Shown here: piece by piece, positions 1 to 9,904 of the stretch
How the letters are laid out: each line of letters opens with the position of its first letter
Numbering within the stretch: the stretch's first letter is position 1
Source of the DNA: Westerdykella aurantiaca
Taxonomy: Eukaryota; Ascomycota; Dothideomycetes; Pleosporales; Sporormiaceae
DNA: 64,000 bases
Reading direction: 5' to 3'
NCBI GenBank assembly: GCA_030412805.1
Contig: JASJFJ010000003.1
Coordinates: forward strand, 744,001 to 808,000
Made by a program: the position numbers and the translations under genes
Notes under the pieces: model-generated
What the model was told of the DNA's origin: nothing
Database searches by the model: none
What the model saw: only the letters and a program-made list of their open reading frames with translations

Positions 1-2630
1 AAGTTGCTCGGGGCGCCAGAGCCAAAGCCGGTAGCCGAAGAGGTCGTGAGAGACGGATAGGTAGGTCTAGGTGTGGGTGCTGAGAGCGGGAGTTCGGTTT
101 CAAAATGCGATTCGCGGAGAATGGAGTGCGTCGCCGGAGAATCGTAGTCGGTGGGTGGAGCGTGATGAGGCGCTATGCTGCTTGAACGAGAGTCTGTTTC
201 GCTGGAAGGGTCGACAATGGTGACCCCTTTTCTCTTAGGCCCCTTCTTGGGCGAGATCTGGTCATGTCGGTTCCTGCGTACGATGAATGGCGAGAAGTCT
301 TCCGGGTGCGGTGGGATTGTTCTGTCGGGCCGCTGAGGGCCTGACTTGTCATTCAAGCGATATGCGAAAACTTTGAGGAAGGATGATAAAGCGAGAGGAC
401 GGTAGTACTCCAGCCAGTAGTCGTCGTGGCGCGCAACATCTTCATGGGTAAGCTTCTTCAGTGACCATGGGCCGGTGAGTGGAGGAATAACACGCTTTTC
501 GAGGTGCTCTGCAGTGAACCAGCTGATATAGTTACGTCCGGGCTTGCTTAGCACCAAGCGCGGGTTCTCGTGATGAAGGTAATAATCTGTCGGGAGATCC
601 CAGAGCATCGGCTGGCCTTGCGTGTAGATGTAGTTTCCCAAGAATAGGTTGTATGCCTCTTGGCGCTGGGAATCGAGAAACGAGTTGTGGTAGTATCGCT
701 TGAAGCTCTCCATCATGTCTCTGGAACTGCTCTGCCAATGATTGATCTTCCGATACGTAGCCATCGTGTTGACCAAGTGTGACCCTCCGTATTGGATTGC
801 GATCTGGTCACCATGATCATGGAACATGCGGGTAAAGATCTCAATGCAATCAGTATCGTATTCCACCGTCTTCCCCGAGATGACACCAAGCGCCTGGAGC
901 TGGCGGCCGAGTGCTCGCTTTCCTATCACAAATTGTGCGGCATTGGTCCGGTCAAGGCAATCAATACAGTTGGTTCTGGCAACCCCGTTCTGCACACGAG
1001 GAGCGTCGAGATGAGTCTCTCCGTTATGGAAGAAGCCGGTAACCCTGATGACTTTCTCAGCGATTTGTTCAAGCGTCCCTATAACATCTTGGCCGCGAGT
1101 TTTCGACGCTCTCGACATATCGAACGCTTCATATATGATCTTATGGTTCTGCGGCAGCGACTGGTTGAGATAGTTGAGTGCATTCTTGTACTCGTGCAGC
1201 AATTTTGACTCTCTTGGTATGCGTTCGCGAGCCTTGACAAGATTCAAAACGTAGACGGGAGAACCATATCTTTTGAACAGATTGTCGAAGTGAAGAGCCG
1301 CAGGGGTGTAGAACGGATCGACGAGGTTGAGATCGATGTCGGGCTTGGGCGTCACACCAGTATTGTCCTGAGTCCAATATAATGGGATACTTCCACGGTG
1401 TTGGACGTAGGATGTATAATTTGGGCTCGTGTACAACCGCGGACCCGCAGCATGGAACGAAGTGTTCAGCATATCGGAAACAATCTGTTCCGTCTCAACA
1501 TCGTTCGCGACGTAGCCGAGATCGTTGGTTCCACGCTTGAGGAAACGCGCTCCAGCGAAGAATCGCGATCGTCTTGCAATAATCGTGATATAGACTCTGC
1601 GCCCATATATATCAAGAGACGACTGATCGATATAGCCATGGATTATCGGGTGACACCAGTCGTACACATTCTTGAGGGCATCTCGGGCAGGATCCAGGAG
1701 GTAGTGGTTCCAGACAAACATATCTTGAAAGTCCGGCTCGGGATTGATCCGTCCTTCGTTCAGCGCTGTTCGCTCATAGATGATGTTTTGCTGAAGACTG
1801 CGAGTTATGTTGTACGAATAACTGAAATAGAACGAGCGGGTAAGGTCCAGGTTGTTGAGGATGCTCAAGAACCGTGCCTCCTCCGGGTTTCTGTCTTTCT
1901 GGAAACGGGAGCTCGATCCAGTGGTAAGCGGGATCAGTTCAGTCCCGTCTACCTGATAGACGTAATGACCGCCGATCATCGCGACCTGCGCTCTCTTGGT
2001 GACCAGCAACATGTAGTATGCCTCCGTGAAGCGTATGAAGCCTAGCACGCCCCATGCGCTACATTTGAGTTTCATGCCCCCGGTGCCTTTGTTGCCATCA
2101 TCAATAGCGTTCAACAGCTGGTTCATTTCCCGTTTACTGTAAATAATGTCGTCCTCGAAGATATTCAGATGTCCGGGTGGCGATGTGCGGTCAATTTTCA
2201 GGACACGATAATGCTTGTCCATGATGTCCGCTCCAACGAGGTAGAACCTCATGCTGGTTTCGTAAAGCGAGAACTTGTGCATCCTGTTAATCACCTCTTC
2301 GCCGCCCTTATGCACAGTATCAACCGTGCTCCTTTGCATCGTGGGTGGGCTTCCAGACCTAGGGTAAGACACTAGGACCGCTGGATCTTCTTCCTCCCCG
2401 CCGAACGTCGCGGGCTCGGCGTCGCCACGTTGCATACCAGGCGCTTTTGCAAGGTCTGCCTCTGGCTTGAAGTCACTCGTAGGCAGCTCGCCCGCGTCCG
2501 CCGGCGTCAGCGGCGAATCTGCTGTGCTTTCACTTCCTCCATCGGGAAAGCTGGACTCTGTGACCGTTGAAGATGGCACAGGAGAGTCCGTTTGCTCCTG
2601 GCTCTGAGATTCCGGCATGGGGGCCTCCAT
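1..2630 (-). CDS. FIG4: FIG4-type polyphosphoinositide phosphatase, SAC domain (C-terminus cut by window edge)
   Basis: SAC-family phosphatase most like Fig4, which dephosphorylates PI(3,5)P2 and scaffolds the Fab1/PIKfyve-Vac14 complex on vacuole and endosome membranes (family knowledge). The frame is open without introns from ATG 2630 to position 1, giving 876 visible residues. Residues 1-120 are a Ser/Pro/Glu-rich, probably disordered leader. The SAC domain follows, starting near the motif LYETSMRFYLVG. The catalytic CX5R(T) motif CIDCLDRT lies at about residue 555, with conserved FVWNHYLL and DPFYTPAALHFDNLF blocks before it. After about residue 760 the sequence becomes low-complexity (SSSIAPHHAPP). 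A second in-frame ATG lies four codons downstream, so the exact start is open. The C-terminus lies outside the window. The motif spacing makes FIG4 much more likely than SAC1. Confidence 0.93.
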   Translation of the reverse strand, partial: MEAPMPESQSQEQTDSPVPSSTVTESSFPDGGSESTADSPLTPADAGELPTSDFKPEADLAKAPGMQRGDAEPATFGGEEEDPAVLVSYPRSGSPPTMQRSTVDTVHKGGEEVINRMHKFSLYETSMRFYLVGADIMDKHYRVLKIDRTSPPGHLNIFEDDIIYSKREMNQLLNAIDDGNKGTGGMKLKCSAWGVLGFIRFTEAYYMLLVTKRAQVAMIGGHYVYQVDGTELIPLTTGSSSRFQKDRNPEEARFLSILNNLDLTRSFYFSYSYNITRSLQQNIIYERTALNEGRINPEPDFQDMFVWNHYLLDPARDALKNVYDWCHPIIHGYIDQSSLDIYGRRVYITIIARRSRFFAGARFLKRGTNDLGYVANDVETEQIVSDMLNTSFHAAGPRLYTSPNYTSYVQHRGSIPLYWTQDNTGVTPKPDIDLNLVDPFYTPAALHFDNLFKRYGSPVYVLNLVKARERIPRESKLLHEYKNALNYLNQSLPQNHKIIYEAFDMSRASKTRGQDVIGTLEQIAEKVIRVTGFFHNGETHLDAPRVQNGVARTNCIDCLDRTNAAQFVIGKRALGRQLQALGVISGKTVEYDTDCIEIFTRMFHDHGDQIAIQYGGSHLVNTMATYRKINHWQSSSRDMMESFKRYYHNSFLDSQRQEAYNLFLGNYIYTQGQPMLWDLPTDYYLHHENPRLVLSKPGRNYISWFTAEHLEKRVIPPLTGPWSLKKLTHEDVARHDDYWLEYYRPLALSSFLKVFAYRLNDKSGPQRPDRTIPPHPEDFSPFIVRRNRHDQISPKKGPKRKGVTIVDPSSETDSRSSSIAPHHAPPTDYDSPATHSILRESHFETELPLSAPTPRPTYPSLTTSSATGFGSGAPSN

Positions 2631-3028
2631 ATTGCTACACCTAAGGCCAGACTAGTAACCGTTTGCGATGATGACTTGGCCTGAAGTTACACCGTCGATG
2701 TCCATAAATTAGCAGGATTCAGGTATGGTTCCAGCCACCTCTTCCAATCGTTTCCAGCTCTGCGTGGAACATTAGAGAGACGTTATCAAGAACTTTCAGT
2801 GAAACATCAGCTGTGAGTGGTGAGTGTTGGTCAACATGCAGACATCCTTGGCGGACGTCAACCTGGTCGTTTTAGTCTGCTGACTAACCATCCTTCTCCA
2901 TAATTTGAGTCACGTGAATATCATTCATCCAACATCTGTGGATTCTCCTGATCGCATTGAGTCAGGGCTATTCTGTTGCAGAGAAGTATAGTGCTAAAAT
3001 TGAGCTAAATTGGTATAAGACATGAAAA
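2631..3028. other. Intergenic region between FIG4 start and MFS stop
   Basis: No coding sequence is recognisable. It should hold the FIG4 promoter and 5' UTR. A TCACGTG box (2910-2916), the sort of site bound by bHLH factors such as Cbf1, lies about 280 bp upstream of the FIG4 ATG; whether it is used is unknown. Confidence 0.5.
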
Positions 3029-4977
3029 TCACAACATGAATTGGAATTGCATCCGCCCAGCCATCGTCAAACCCCCTTCCTCAAGTGGGACAACGGCATA
3101 ATCATTACTTCCTCCTTCCCTTCTTTTCTGGTTCTGTTTCTGGAGTACAATCCTCAACACGACAGTCAGGATACATACCAAAAACATGAATGCCGCACAT
3201 ATAGCCATGCCCCCGAAATACCAAGGACCTTCCTCTATCGGAAATATGCTGGTGCCGACAAGCGGTCCAGTTTGGCCGATAATGTTGAGAATGGCCATCC
3301 CGGTTCCCTTCTTACTGTCGCTTTCTTGGTTATTGATAGTCCAGGTAATAATGATCGTGATCGCGGAAAAGAAGCCAGCTGTCGCGAAGTACAGTGCCAC
3401 GTAGCGGATGGTGGTTTGCGGCATTTTATAATATCCGGTAATAGCGAGAATAGAATAGCCCATACAAGCTAGCAATGAATGGAATATCAATGGGATAGAG
3501 CGTGAGCGGTGTCGATCAGAGAGGTACGCGGTTGAGATGACCACGACAAAGGCGAAGAGGTAGGGAGGGGCCGAAAGAGCCTGGGCGTGAATTGAGGAGT
3601 ATCCCATCTCCTTAATGATCGTGGGCATAAAGACGGGCATGGAGCTGAAGGCTATGTTACAGCTAAAGAACATGAACTGAATGGTGTCAGCGACTTTGAA
3701 CGTCACCAGACGTGATTCCCAAGGTGGCTAACCGCAGTGATGTATGACTTGGGGTCCCTGAGCGTTTGAAGGACCTCATTGAGATTGACGCCCCTAGGTG
3801 TCTGAGGTGCGTGGCTCATCTTTTCTCGTTCATGTTGTTCTTCCGCCTCCTCGCGTTCTTGTCTTAACCTCAGGACTGCTACCTCTTTCTCTCTTGAGGT
3901 CAACCATCTGGCAGTGCCGGGTCCGTCAGGTACGAAGCTCCAAGCCCAGACAGCGACAACGACGCTTGGAAACCCCTCCAGCAAGAACAGCAGCCTCCAC
4001 GGTCTGATTGGCCCGTGTTCTCCAAGTTTCGTGATCAGCCACGCCAAAGCGCCCGCGAAGGACGAGGATAGAGGACTCGCAGATATGAAAAGTCCCGTTC
4101 TAAGGGCTAGTTCATTTCGCCTGAAGAAAAACGAAAGATAGAATGGGACACCAGGGCCAAAAGCTGCCTCACCTATTCCCAAGAGCGCACGAAGAAATAG
4201 CAGCATAGGAAAGGATATTGCTATGGCCTGTGCCGATGCAATAATACCCCATGAGAGTATACAAACTGTAATGTATATGTGTGCCGGAACAACTCGATAC
4301 CTACGGGCAGTGTGTCAGCGCTTTCCTGCTTTCCTCTGGGAGGCGCGAATCGCCATACCCTTCGAATTGAGCGGGGTACTTGCATGAGAGTCATCCATTC
4401 GAAGGAGGTATAGGTGATGTAGAATGCCCAGAGCAACCATTGAAATTGGTTGGAGCTCAGGTTTAAGTCTTCGCCGAGGCCTGCTATACGCGCATTGCCA
4501 ATGTCTGCAATATGCGGTCAGCCATACTGTCTATATTCTAGCGTATTATGACGCCTGTCCTTATATTCCTTCGTGCTGTCTAGACCAGGGATGCTCACTC
4601 GATCGATCCAAGAAGCTCAGCATGTACAGCAGAGCCATGAACCCCACCAATCGCCTATCCAGCTTCCTCCGCACAGAGCGATCTTCATCCGGAGTGTAAA
4701 GTTCATAGCTTTGTATCGAGCTCGCGGAAAGCCTTCGTGGGATCAGCCTCGGGCTGCCATCCTCCTCATCATCTTCCACGATATCGTCATTCCTCTTCGA
4801 AGCGGCCGAGAGGAGACGCAGTTCGTAGGCATCTTTATCCTCGAAAAATGGTGAGGAGACGCCCGAGGAGGCATCCGGGGATGCATGCCGTCTATTGTCT
4901 CCAATAATGGCGCGTTTAGAAACGGCTTCGAGAGAAGGACCGGTTGTTTCGCCTTTGGTTTCGGATTGGACCCGCAT
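3029..4977 (-). CDS. MFS transporter, anion:cation symporter (TNA1/DAL5-like) family
   Basis: Plasma-membrane major facilitator resembling fungal nicotinate/allantoate/vitamin permeases; the substrate cannot be read from sequence. Four exons fit: 4977-4599, 4504-4384, 4300-3733, 3676-3029, giving 571 residues with consistent phases. The N-terminal 110 residues are cytosolic and acidic, then come TM1, FLDRSNIGNARIAGL (a family signature across intron 1), WMTLMYRVVPAHIYI, and FFRRNELALRTGLF in the TM4-5 loop. The second half carries SCNIAFSSMPVFMPTII and YLSDRHRSRSIPL. Intron 2 (4301-4383) only keeps the frame if spliced with a GC donor (GCAAGT), and intron 3 (3677-3732) uses a rare GTTAGC donor. 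The start is the first ATG of the long exon 1. It is transcribed in the same direction as FIG4. Confidence 0.88.
4301..4383 (-). other. GC-AG intron in the MFS gene
   Basis: The exon ends ...CTCAT and the intron begins GCAAGT, ending CCCGTAG. Joining these gives TLM-YRVV, the conserved family reading. Using the overlapping GT one base pair step away (CAA|GTACCC) breaks the frame, so a GC donor is the consistent solution. Confidence 0.75.
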
Positions 4978-5609
4978 GTTAAGCGCCTAGTTCTACACCG
5001 TCCCGGTCTAAGCTTCGAGAATAGAACTTCAAGCTCATCTGTGGCATTTAGTTGGCATGTATCAGGGTAACATAGTAATGGCAATGTTGATGATGTAGTA
5101 GCCCCACCAGCTGAGCTGCACCAACAACTCTGGTGGGAATGTTGGGTCCGTGCACCCAGGTGCCAGTAACTCCAGGGCGCTTGCGTACCCTAACTAGTAC
5201 CGAGCATAGTCGTGTTTGGAAGTCAGGTCCGATGAGACGACTCGCGTGTGGTCGTGGAAACTTGGGTCATAAAGAGCTCCTGTATAGATGTAGTCGGGTG
5301 CCTAAACGAATAGACGTGCGACTTTCGGGACTACGATGGCAAACGAGATTCTGCCGTCACTTCACTCACTGTGGTGATAGAATGATGCAATTCATCTCGG
5401 AAGGCGGAGCCTAAACATCGTCGTGATACTTTTCTCAAAGCTCACAAACTCCGTGGTTGCCAGGCAATATGCCATAATCATGACAAGGCCCCGGAAAGTT
5501 ATATGATGCTGTGGAAACAATACACATCCTCCTTCCGAACTCTTACCACTAAATCTTGCTCCCTACCTAGCTGAGCGCCAACCGTTATTATTTAAGGTAC
5601 GCACAGAGC
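4978..5609. other. Intergenic region upstream of the MFS gene
   Basis: No supported gene. A 93-codon plus-strand open frame (5133-5414) has no recognisable domain and looks accidental. The stretch holds the MFS promoter and the 3' flank of the F-box gene. Confidence 0.45.
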
Positions 5610-6404
5610 TTAAAGGTACGGATTGAGGGACCAGTCATCCTCATCGCTGCTTTCGTCTCTCTCCACATAACTACCGCGAAGGTTATGAAGATCGGCTACC
5701 CGAACGTAATGTGTCCATCCGCCCGCCAGGCTTCTCGTGTGCACGAGGGTATTCTCGTTCATTCGACTGGCCCGTGAAAGCACAGTTCTTGTTGTGGCTG
5801 TGGGACTGTCTTCGCCGTGCCGATTGTTCCGTGGAAGCACAGTGCCCTTTGGGGTTGCGTAAGTATCCTTGACACATTGCCCACATGCACAGCCGATTAT
5901 GCCATAACATCTTTCACACAGTTTACTGCAAACTTGCGGTCCAGCTTCATCCCCCTTCTTAACCAATTTACAACGAAAGCACCACTTCCAACAGATCCCA
6001 TCAACAATTGTCTTGGTACCTAGCGAATACCGTTGCGCCTTTGTCGTGTCAAAGCCGCATTCTGCGCAGAATCTCTTCTCCCTTGATCCGCCATTCAGCC
6101 CTGTTTTCCCTTTGAGCATTGTATTGGCGAATTTAGACTTGTGGCGTAGGCGAAGGCAATATTTGCATGCATACAAGGAGCGCTGCTCCGCGAAAGAAGT
6201 CAGCTCGAGATCTAGAAGTGTTTCGTGCGTCGGAGCGTCGATAAGTCTGTGAAAGTAGCGATTCGTTTGACGAAGTTGAAGGACTGCAAAGTCTTTCCAA
6301 TTTGAGAGGTGGGAGATGGTATCCAAATGCAATTCAGTTGGAAGACGAAGGAGAGGCGGTGCGTTCCTGGGGTCCTCAAAGGTTGCGACTGGGGTGGGAT
6401 TCAT
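5610..6404 (-). CDS. F-box protein with Cys-rich putative zinc-binding region
   Basis: 264 residues, single exon. An F-box-like segment is at residues 16-55 (LLRLPTELHLDTISHL then FAVLQLRQTNRYFHRLI), which in this family docks to Skp1 of SCF ubiquitin ligases. It is followed by a Cys-rich block at about residues 78-175 with repeated CxxC pairs (CKYC, CAEC, CWKWCFRC, CSKLCERC, CACGQC), spaced as in a multi-zinc fold. The C-terminus (about 185-264) is polar and Ser-rich, ending SSDEDDW.... No WD40, LRR or Kelch substrate domain is present, so the Cys-rich block may itself be the interaction module; that is inference. The ATG at 6404 is the first of the frame and just precedes the F-box. Confidence 0.75.
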   Translation of the reverse strand: MNPTPVATFEDPRNAPPLLRLPTELHLDTISHLSNWKDFAVLQLRQTNRYFHRLIDAPTHETLLDLELTSFAEQRSLYACKYCLRLRHKSKFANTMLKGKTGLNGGSREKRFCAECGFDTTKAQRYSLGTKTIVDGICWKWCFRCKLVKKGDEAGPQVCSKLCERCYGIIGCACGQCVKDTYATPKGTVLPRNNRHGEDSPTATTRTVLSRASRMNENTLVHTRSLAGGWTHYVRVADLHNLRGSYVERDESSDEDDWSLNPYL

Positions 6405-7267
6405 TTCGAGTTAGAGGCGACGTTTGTAGGATGGCAAAATCAGATATGTAGCTACTGTTGGGTCGTTTCGTCCCTCGCAGTCTGTTCGTGCTAGATGATA
6501 GATAGTGGCAGACATCTAACGACGATTTCCCCGCTCTGCTGCGCCGCAGGCCTGTAATAGTAATAAGGTATGTTCTACGTGCTCAGGAAACCGTAGCCGA
6601 ATGCCAAGGGTCCTGAACATGCCCCATCGTTACTATGTACTGTATTAGGAGCTGCTAGGGTCTGGTTCAGGACCCACCTGAGCCCGGGTTGAGCTGACCA
6701 GAATCATGCCTGAGCCAGGGCGAAGTGGCTCGGCCTGGCGCAGGAGCCGCTCAGGTCCCTGAATGCGAAAGGAAAGCGATTGTGCTCAGATTGGGGCATG
6801 AGAAAACCTGTTATATGTAATGTTGGAATTGTTCTGGTAACCAAATCAGGTGCATAGTTCCAGGTAACCAGCGTGAACGATGAGCTGGACTCGCGTGAAT
6901 GAGGTTTAATGATAGCATGCTTCCTCGAGCTCTCACAACGTTAACACAAAGACTCTTAGAGTTTGTGACCGCTGGTTCTTCTATGTATACAGAGAGAGCC
7001 AATATAGCGTATCATTCACGGCAAAGAATGTAAGAAGCAATCTACAAGGCTGATAGAAAGGCTAGGCTAACGAAAGGTAGAGCGAAGGAAAACATGCGTA
7101 TTACTGTACCAAGGTCCAATCTGACTGAACTAATGCCCTCGTGCCATGCAGCAAGACAGCTTCTACGCTTGACATCGGGATGACAAGATGCTGGAATCAT
7201 ATGGCCACCTTGCGATACGTTCAACCGTATTCGTTACAATTCTTTATCCAAACATTTTTATCGCCTC
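6405..7267. other. Intergenic, AT-richer, contains a nested inverted repeat
   Basis: No supported gene. Short open frames (6811-7002 and 7042-7224, minus) have no homology that I recognise. The stretch contains the hairpin-forming repeat described separately (6666-6763) and is the F-box promoter side plus the 3' flank of the CorA-like gene. Confidence 0.45.
6666..6763. repeat. Nested imperfect inverted repeat
   Basis: The outer arms 6666-6683 and 6749-6763 are reverse complements sharing TTCAGG and ACCTGAGC with a 3-4 nt difference between them. The inner arms 6708-6717 (GCCTGAGCCA) and 6726-6735 (TGGCTCGGCC) pair over about 7-9 positions with an 8-nt loop. The element is GC-rich compared with its AT-richer surroundings. 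It could be a cruciform, a MITE remnant or a structured UTR. No target-site duplication was established. Confidence 0.5.
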
Positions 7268-9179
7268 TTACGTTCTCATGGAATTGCGCGTCCTCCTTAA
7301 CTCGATATTGTGTATACGATACTTTCCTCCGACAGATTCGCGGTAGTAAGGAGTTTCATTCTGTGAGTGTTGTTCGATCGAACTTCGGTAGTTATGACGT
7401 ACGTTGTTGATTTTCTGCCGGAGGGCTATGAGATAGATTGCACTGAGGAGGAGGACCACGAGTGCGACGGGGAAGAAGTAAACAGGTTCCGCGTGGAATT
7501 CAGTCATGCCCCAAATAGCCTATGGCGGTATCAGAAACGTTCTGTTCGCGTGATAAGACGGGTACACTTATAGCAATGAAGGCGATAGGGGTCAGGAGAA
7601 ACATTATGTACGTCAGTTGAGCCATGCTGATATTAGTTTTTGCGCCCGATTTGGCGAATTCCTGTGAATGTGTTAGTTCCAAGTTACATGAGAGTAGAAT
7701 GGTGAAGCTACCAAGTCTAGCAAGCTCTGCAGTCGGCCAGCTAACATGTTGAGCCGGGCGACGTACCCATCGAGATCGTCTCCCATGTCCTCTAAAAGGT
7801 CGCGGCACCGCTGGTTCGCCATGACCTCCCATGGAATGCTCGCATAATCTGGAAATATTAGTGTAGTGTCATCTGCAAAGAGACAAATCGTACTATGGGC
7901 ATCCAGGTCCTTGGTAAGATCGTCACAAAGTCAGCGACGTGACCAAACTCCATTTTACGACCCTAAACTTACTATTCAAATGGGCATCGACGAACTTCAC
8001 AAGTTTATTCTTGACGACGCAGTGGAAAGCCAATTGTTCTTGTACGAACGGGATTTCCGTCATGCCCTGGTAGAGAACTCTGGCCCGTTTCAGGGGAAAT
8101 GTCAATCCGGAATTTTCTGTGTTACACTAACAAAAGTGGTAAGCATTTTAGAGATTTGAAGATTGCTAGAGAAGGGAATGTTCGTTATTTCGATCGACCT
8201 CGGTTTAAGAGACATACTTGTGACATCGTGTGCGTGAAACAAAATGTTGATACTTACGTAGCGAACTAAGAGCGCGTCATATTGGTCCGCAATATTGTCC
8301 CAGTCGTTGAAAAGTCTGTCCAAGTCGTAGAATATATTTACTGGACAGGCTTGAAGTCGATTAAAGTGATGCAAATCAGGAGTATTGGACTTTGGATGCA
8401 GGAATTGATAGTATGCCAATAAGCGATCCTTCAAATCAGTGATCGTGGGAGAGCGGAAAAACAAAGTAACCACGCTTTTCTTCTTGGGAATGTTTCGTAG
8501 CTGCACATCATGACCTATCCAAACGGCCACTCTAGTGCTTAGTTTTGCTTTCTCTAGAAGTCGTCAGCACTGCTATCATGGGAGTCCTCATTGAATGCTT
8601 ACCAGAAGCGCTTCTCATGTCCTCTACTCCTGGTATACGGTAACCTCTCGCATGCCCGTCATTGCCACGATAGCTCATCGTTGCATAGATATCTATCATA
8701 CTCGTCAGTCCGCCGCGGGCTGATGATTATACAATAGAAAAACGTACTCGGGGGCACGTTCATGTTGGGATGGCGAAGGAACCGGGGAGAACAAGGTTTG
8801 TCGGAGTGGTTTAGCTGGTCTTCGACAAACCACGGGAATTTGTGAGATACTTGCCCTTCGTCAACCTGATGTATGAGAGAGTCGATGAAGCGCCACCCAG
8901 GACCCTGGACAGCTCTGAATGGTTGTTGCATGATTAGTACTCCATTCCTTGACCTATACATGATGCAACTGACATAAGAAGGGCACCATCAGAGTTTCTA
9001 ATCTCTTCCCCTTCCAGGAATTCAAGGCGATTGTCGTCAGGATTATCAGAACCCTTCACACAAACATCTTGTGTGAATAGCTGATTGACCTTCTTATATC
9101 TATATATGATAGTGGCTAGTGTATCAGGTTCCGGGTCGGGGTATCGATTTCGCCTTGTAAGCTGAGTGCGGGCAGTCAT
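7268..9179 (-). CDS. CorA-like membrane protein, fungal-specific, eight exons
   Basis: Exons 9179-8974, 8914-8748, 8692-8603, 8553-8218, 8116-7973, 7872-7712, 7661-7566 and 7519-7268 give a continuous 483-residue protein with matching phases. The N-terminal 350 residues are soluble, with no domain I can name with certainty. Near the C-terminus two hydrophobic helices (YIMFLLTPIAFIAIS and FFPVALVVLLLSAIYLIAL) flank the short loop WGMTEFHAEP. That layout resembles the two C-terminal helices and GMN-type loop of CorA Mg2+ transporters, although N of GMN is replaced. Many ascomycetes carry such CorA-like proteins of unknown function. The exon 4/5 boundary is the least certain: reading through a GTAAGT at 8256 to a GTATGT donor keeps the frame. 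The gene sits in AT-richer DNA and is more intron-dense than its neighbours. Confidence 0.7.
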
Positions 9180-9904
9180 GTTGGTACATATATGTAGTGC
9201 TTTTTTCTAGTAAACGCGAGGGATGGCAATGCTAGAGGTGAGAGAAAGCTTACCACCGTGAAGTCGGCTCCTCTACATACTTTAAAGGCAGAAGAATACC
9301 ATCTCTCCACATGAGGTGATGAGATAACTATACGATCTTCACATCACTATGGCATGCACAGAACGCGGCGGTTCCCAAGGGTTAGCGAAACACTACTCAA
9401 GGGCTTAAAATCCCATTCGATCGAGGCTTTGCCGTGCATGGCAGACTGTTGTCATACCCCCCGTTCGCACAAGTCCACCAAATTTCAGCTCGCTTAACGT
9501 CTCCGATTACAGAGGAGGGAAATTGTGTCACGGAAAGTGGCCAGCCTGATGGCCTAATCCTGGCATGGCAAATTCCGTATTCCTATGCGAGGTTCAGCTG
9601 TTGGAACAATGCTGTGGCGTGATTCCCAGGTGGACAGATGGTGGGAATACCATGTCCGTCCGGCTATACCATCGCATACCGGTAAGAAGGGTGTTTAGAG
9701 GTTCGAACCGTGAATCTGTCTGGTGACTCAGACTCGTGTGACTAACCTGACATAGAAGTCGGAGTGATTGCTACAAAATATACTTCTCGAAATTGCAAGT
9801 GTTCCTGGGGACTGCTAGCAGTGATCCCGCCCACCCGCGAAGGTTGATCGAAGTGGGCGAATACATAATCAATTGTATATACATATTTTTACAGGACTGC
9901 CTAC
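9180..9904. other. Intergenic region between CorA-like start and PAN6 stop
   Basis: Nothing coding is supported. The GGTTCGAACC string near 9690 looks like a tRNA T-loop but has no paired stems around it. Confidence 0.45.

Noticed and set aside
5133..5414. 93-codon plus-strand open frame
   Set aside because: No domain, no context, no flanking splice or promoter evidence.
9685..9705. tRNA-like GGTTCGAACC
   Set aside because: No complementary T-stem, anticodon arm or acceptor stem on either strand.
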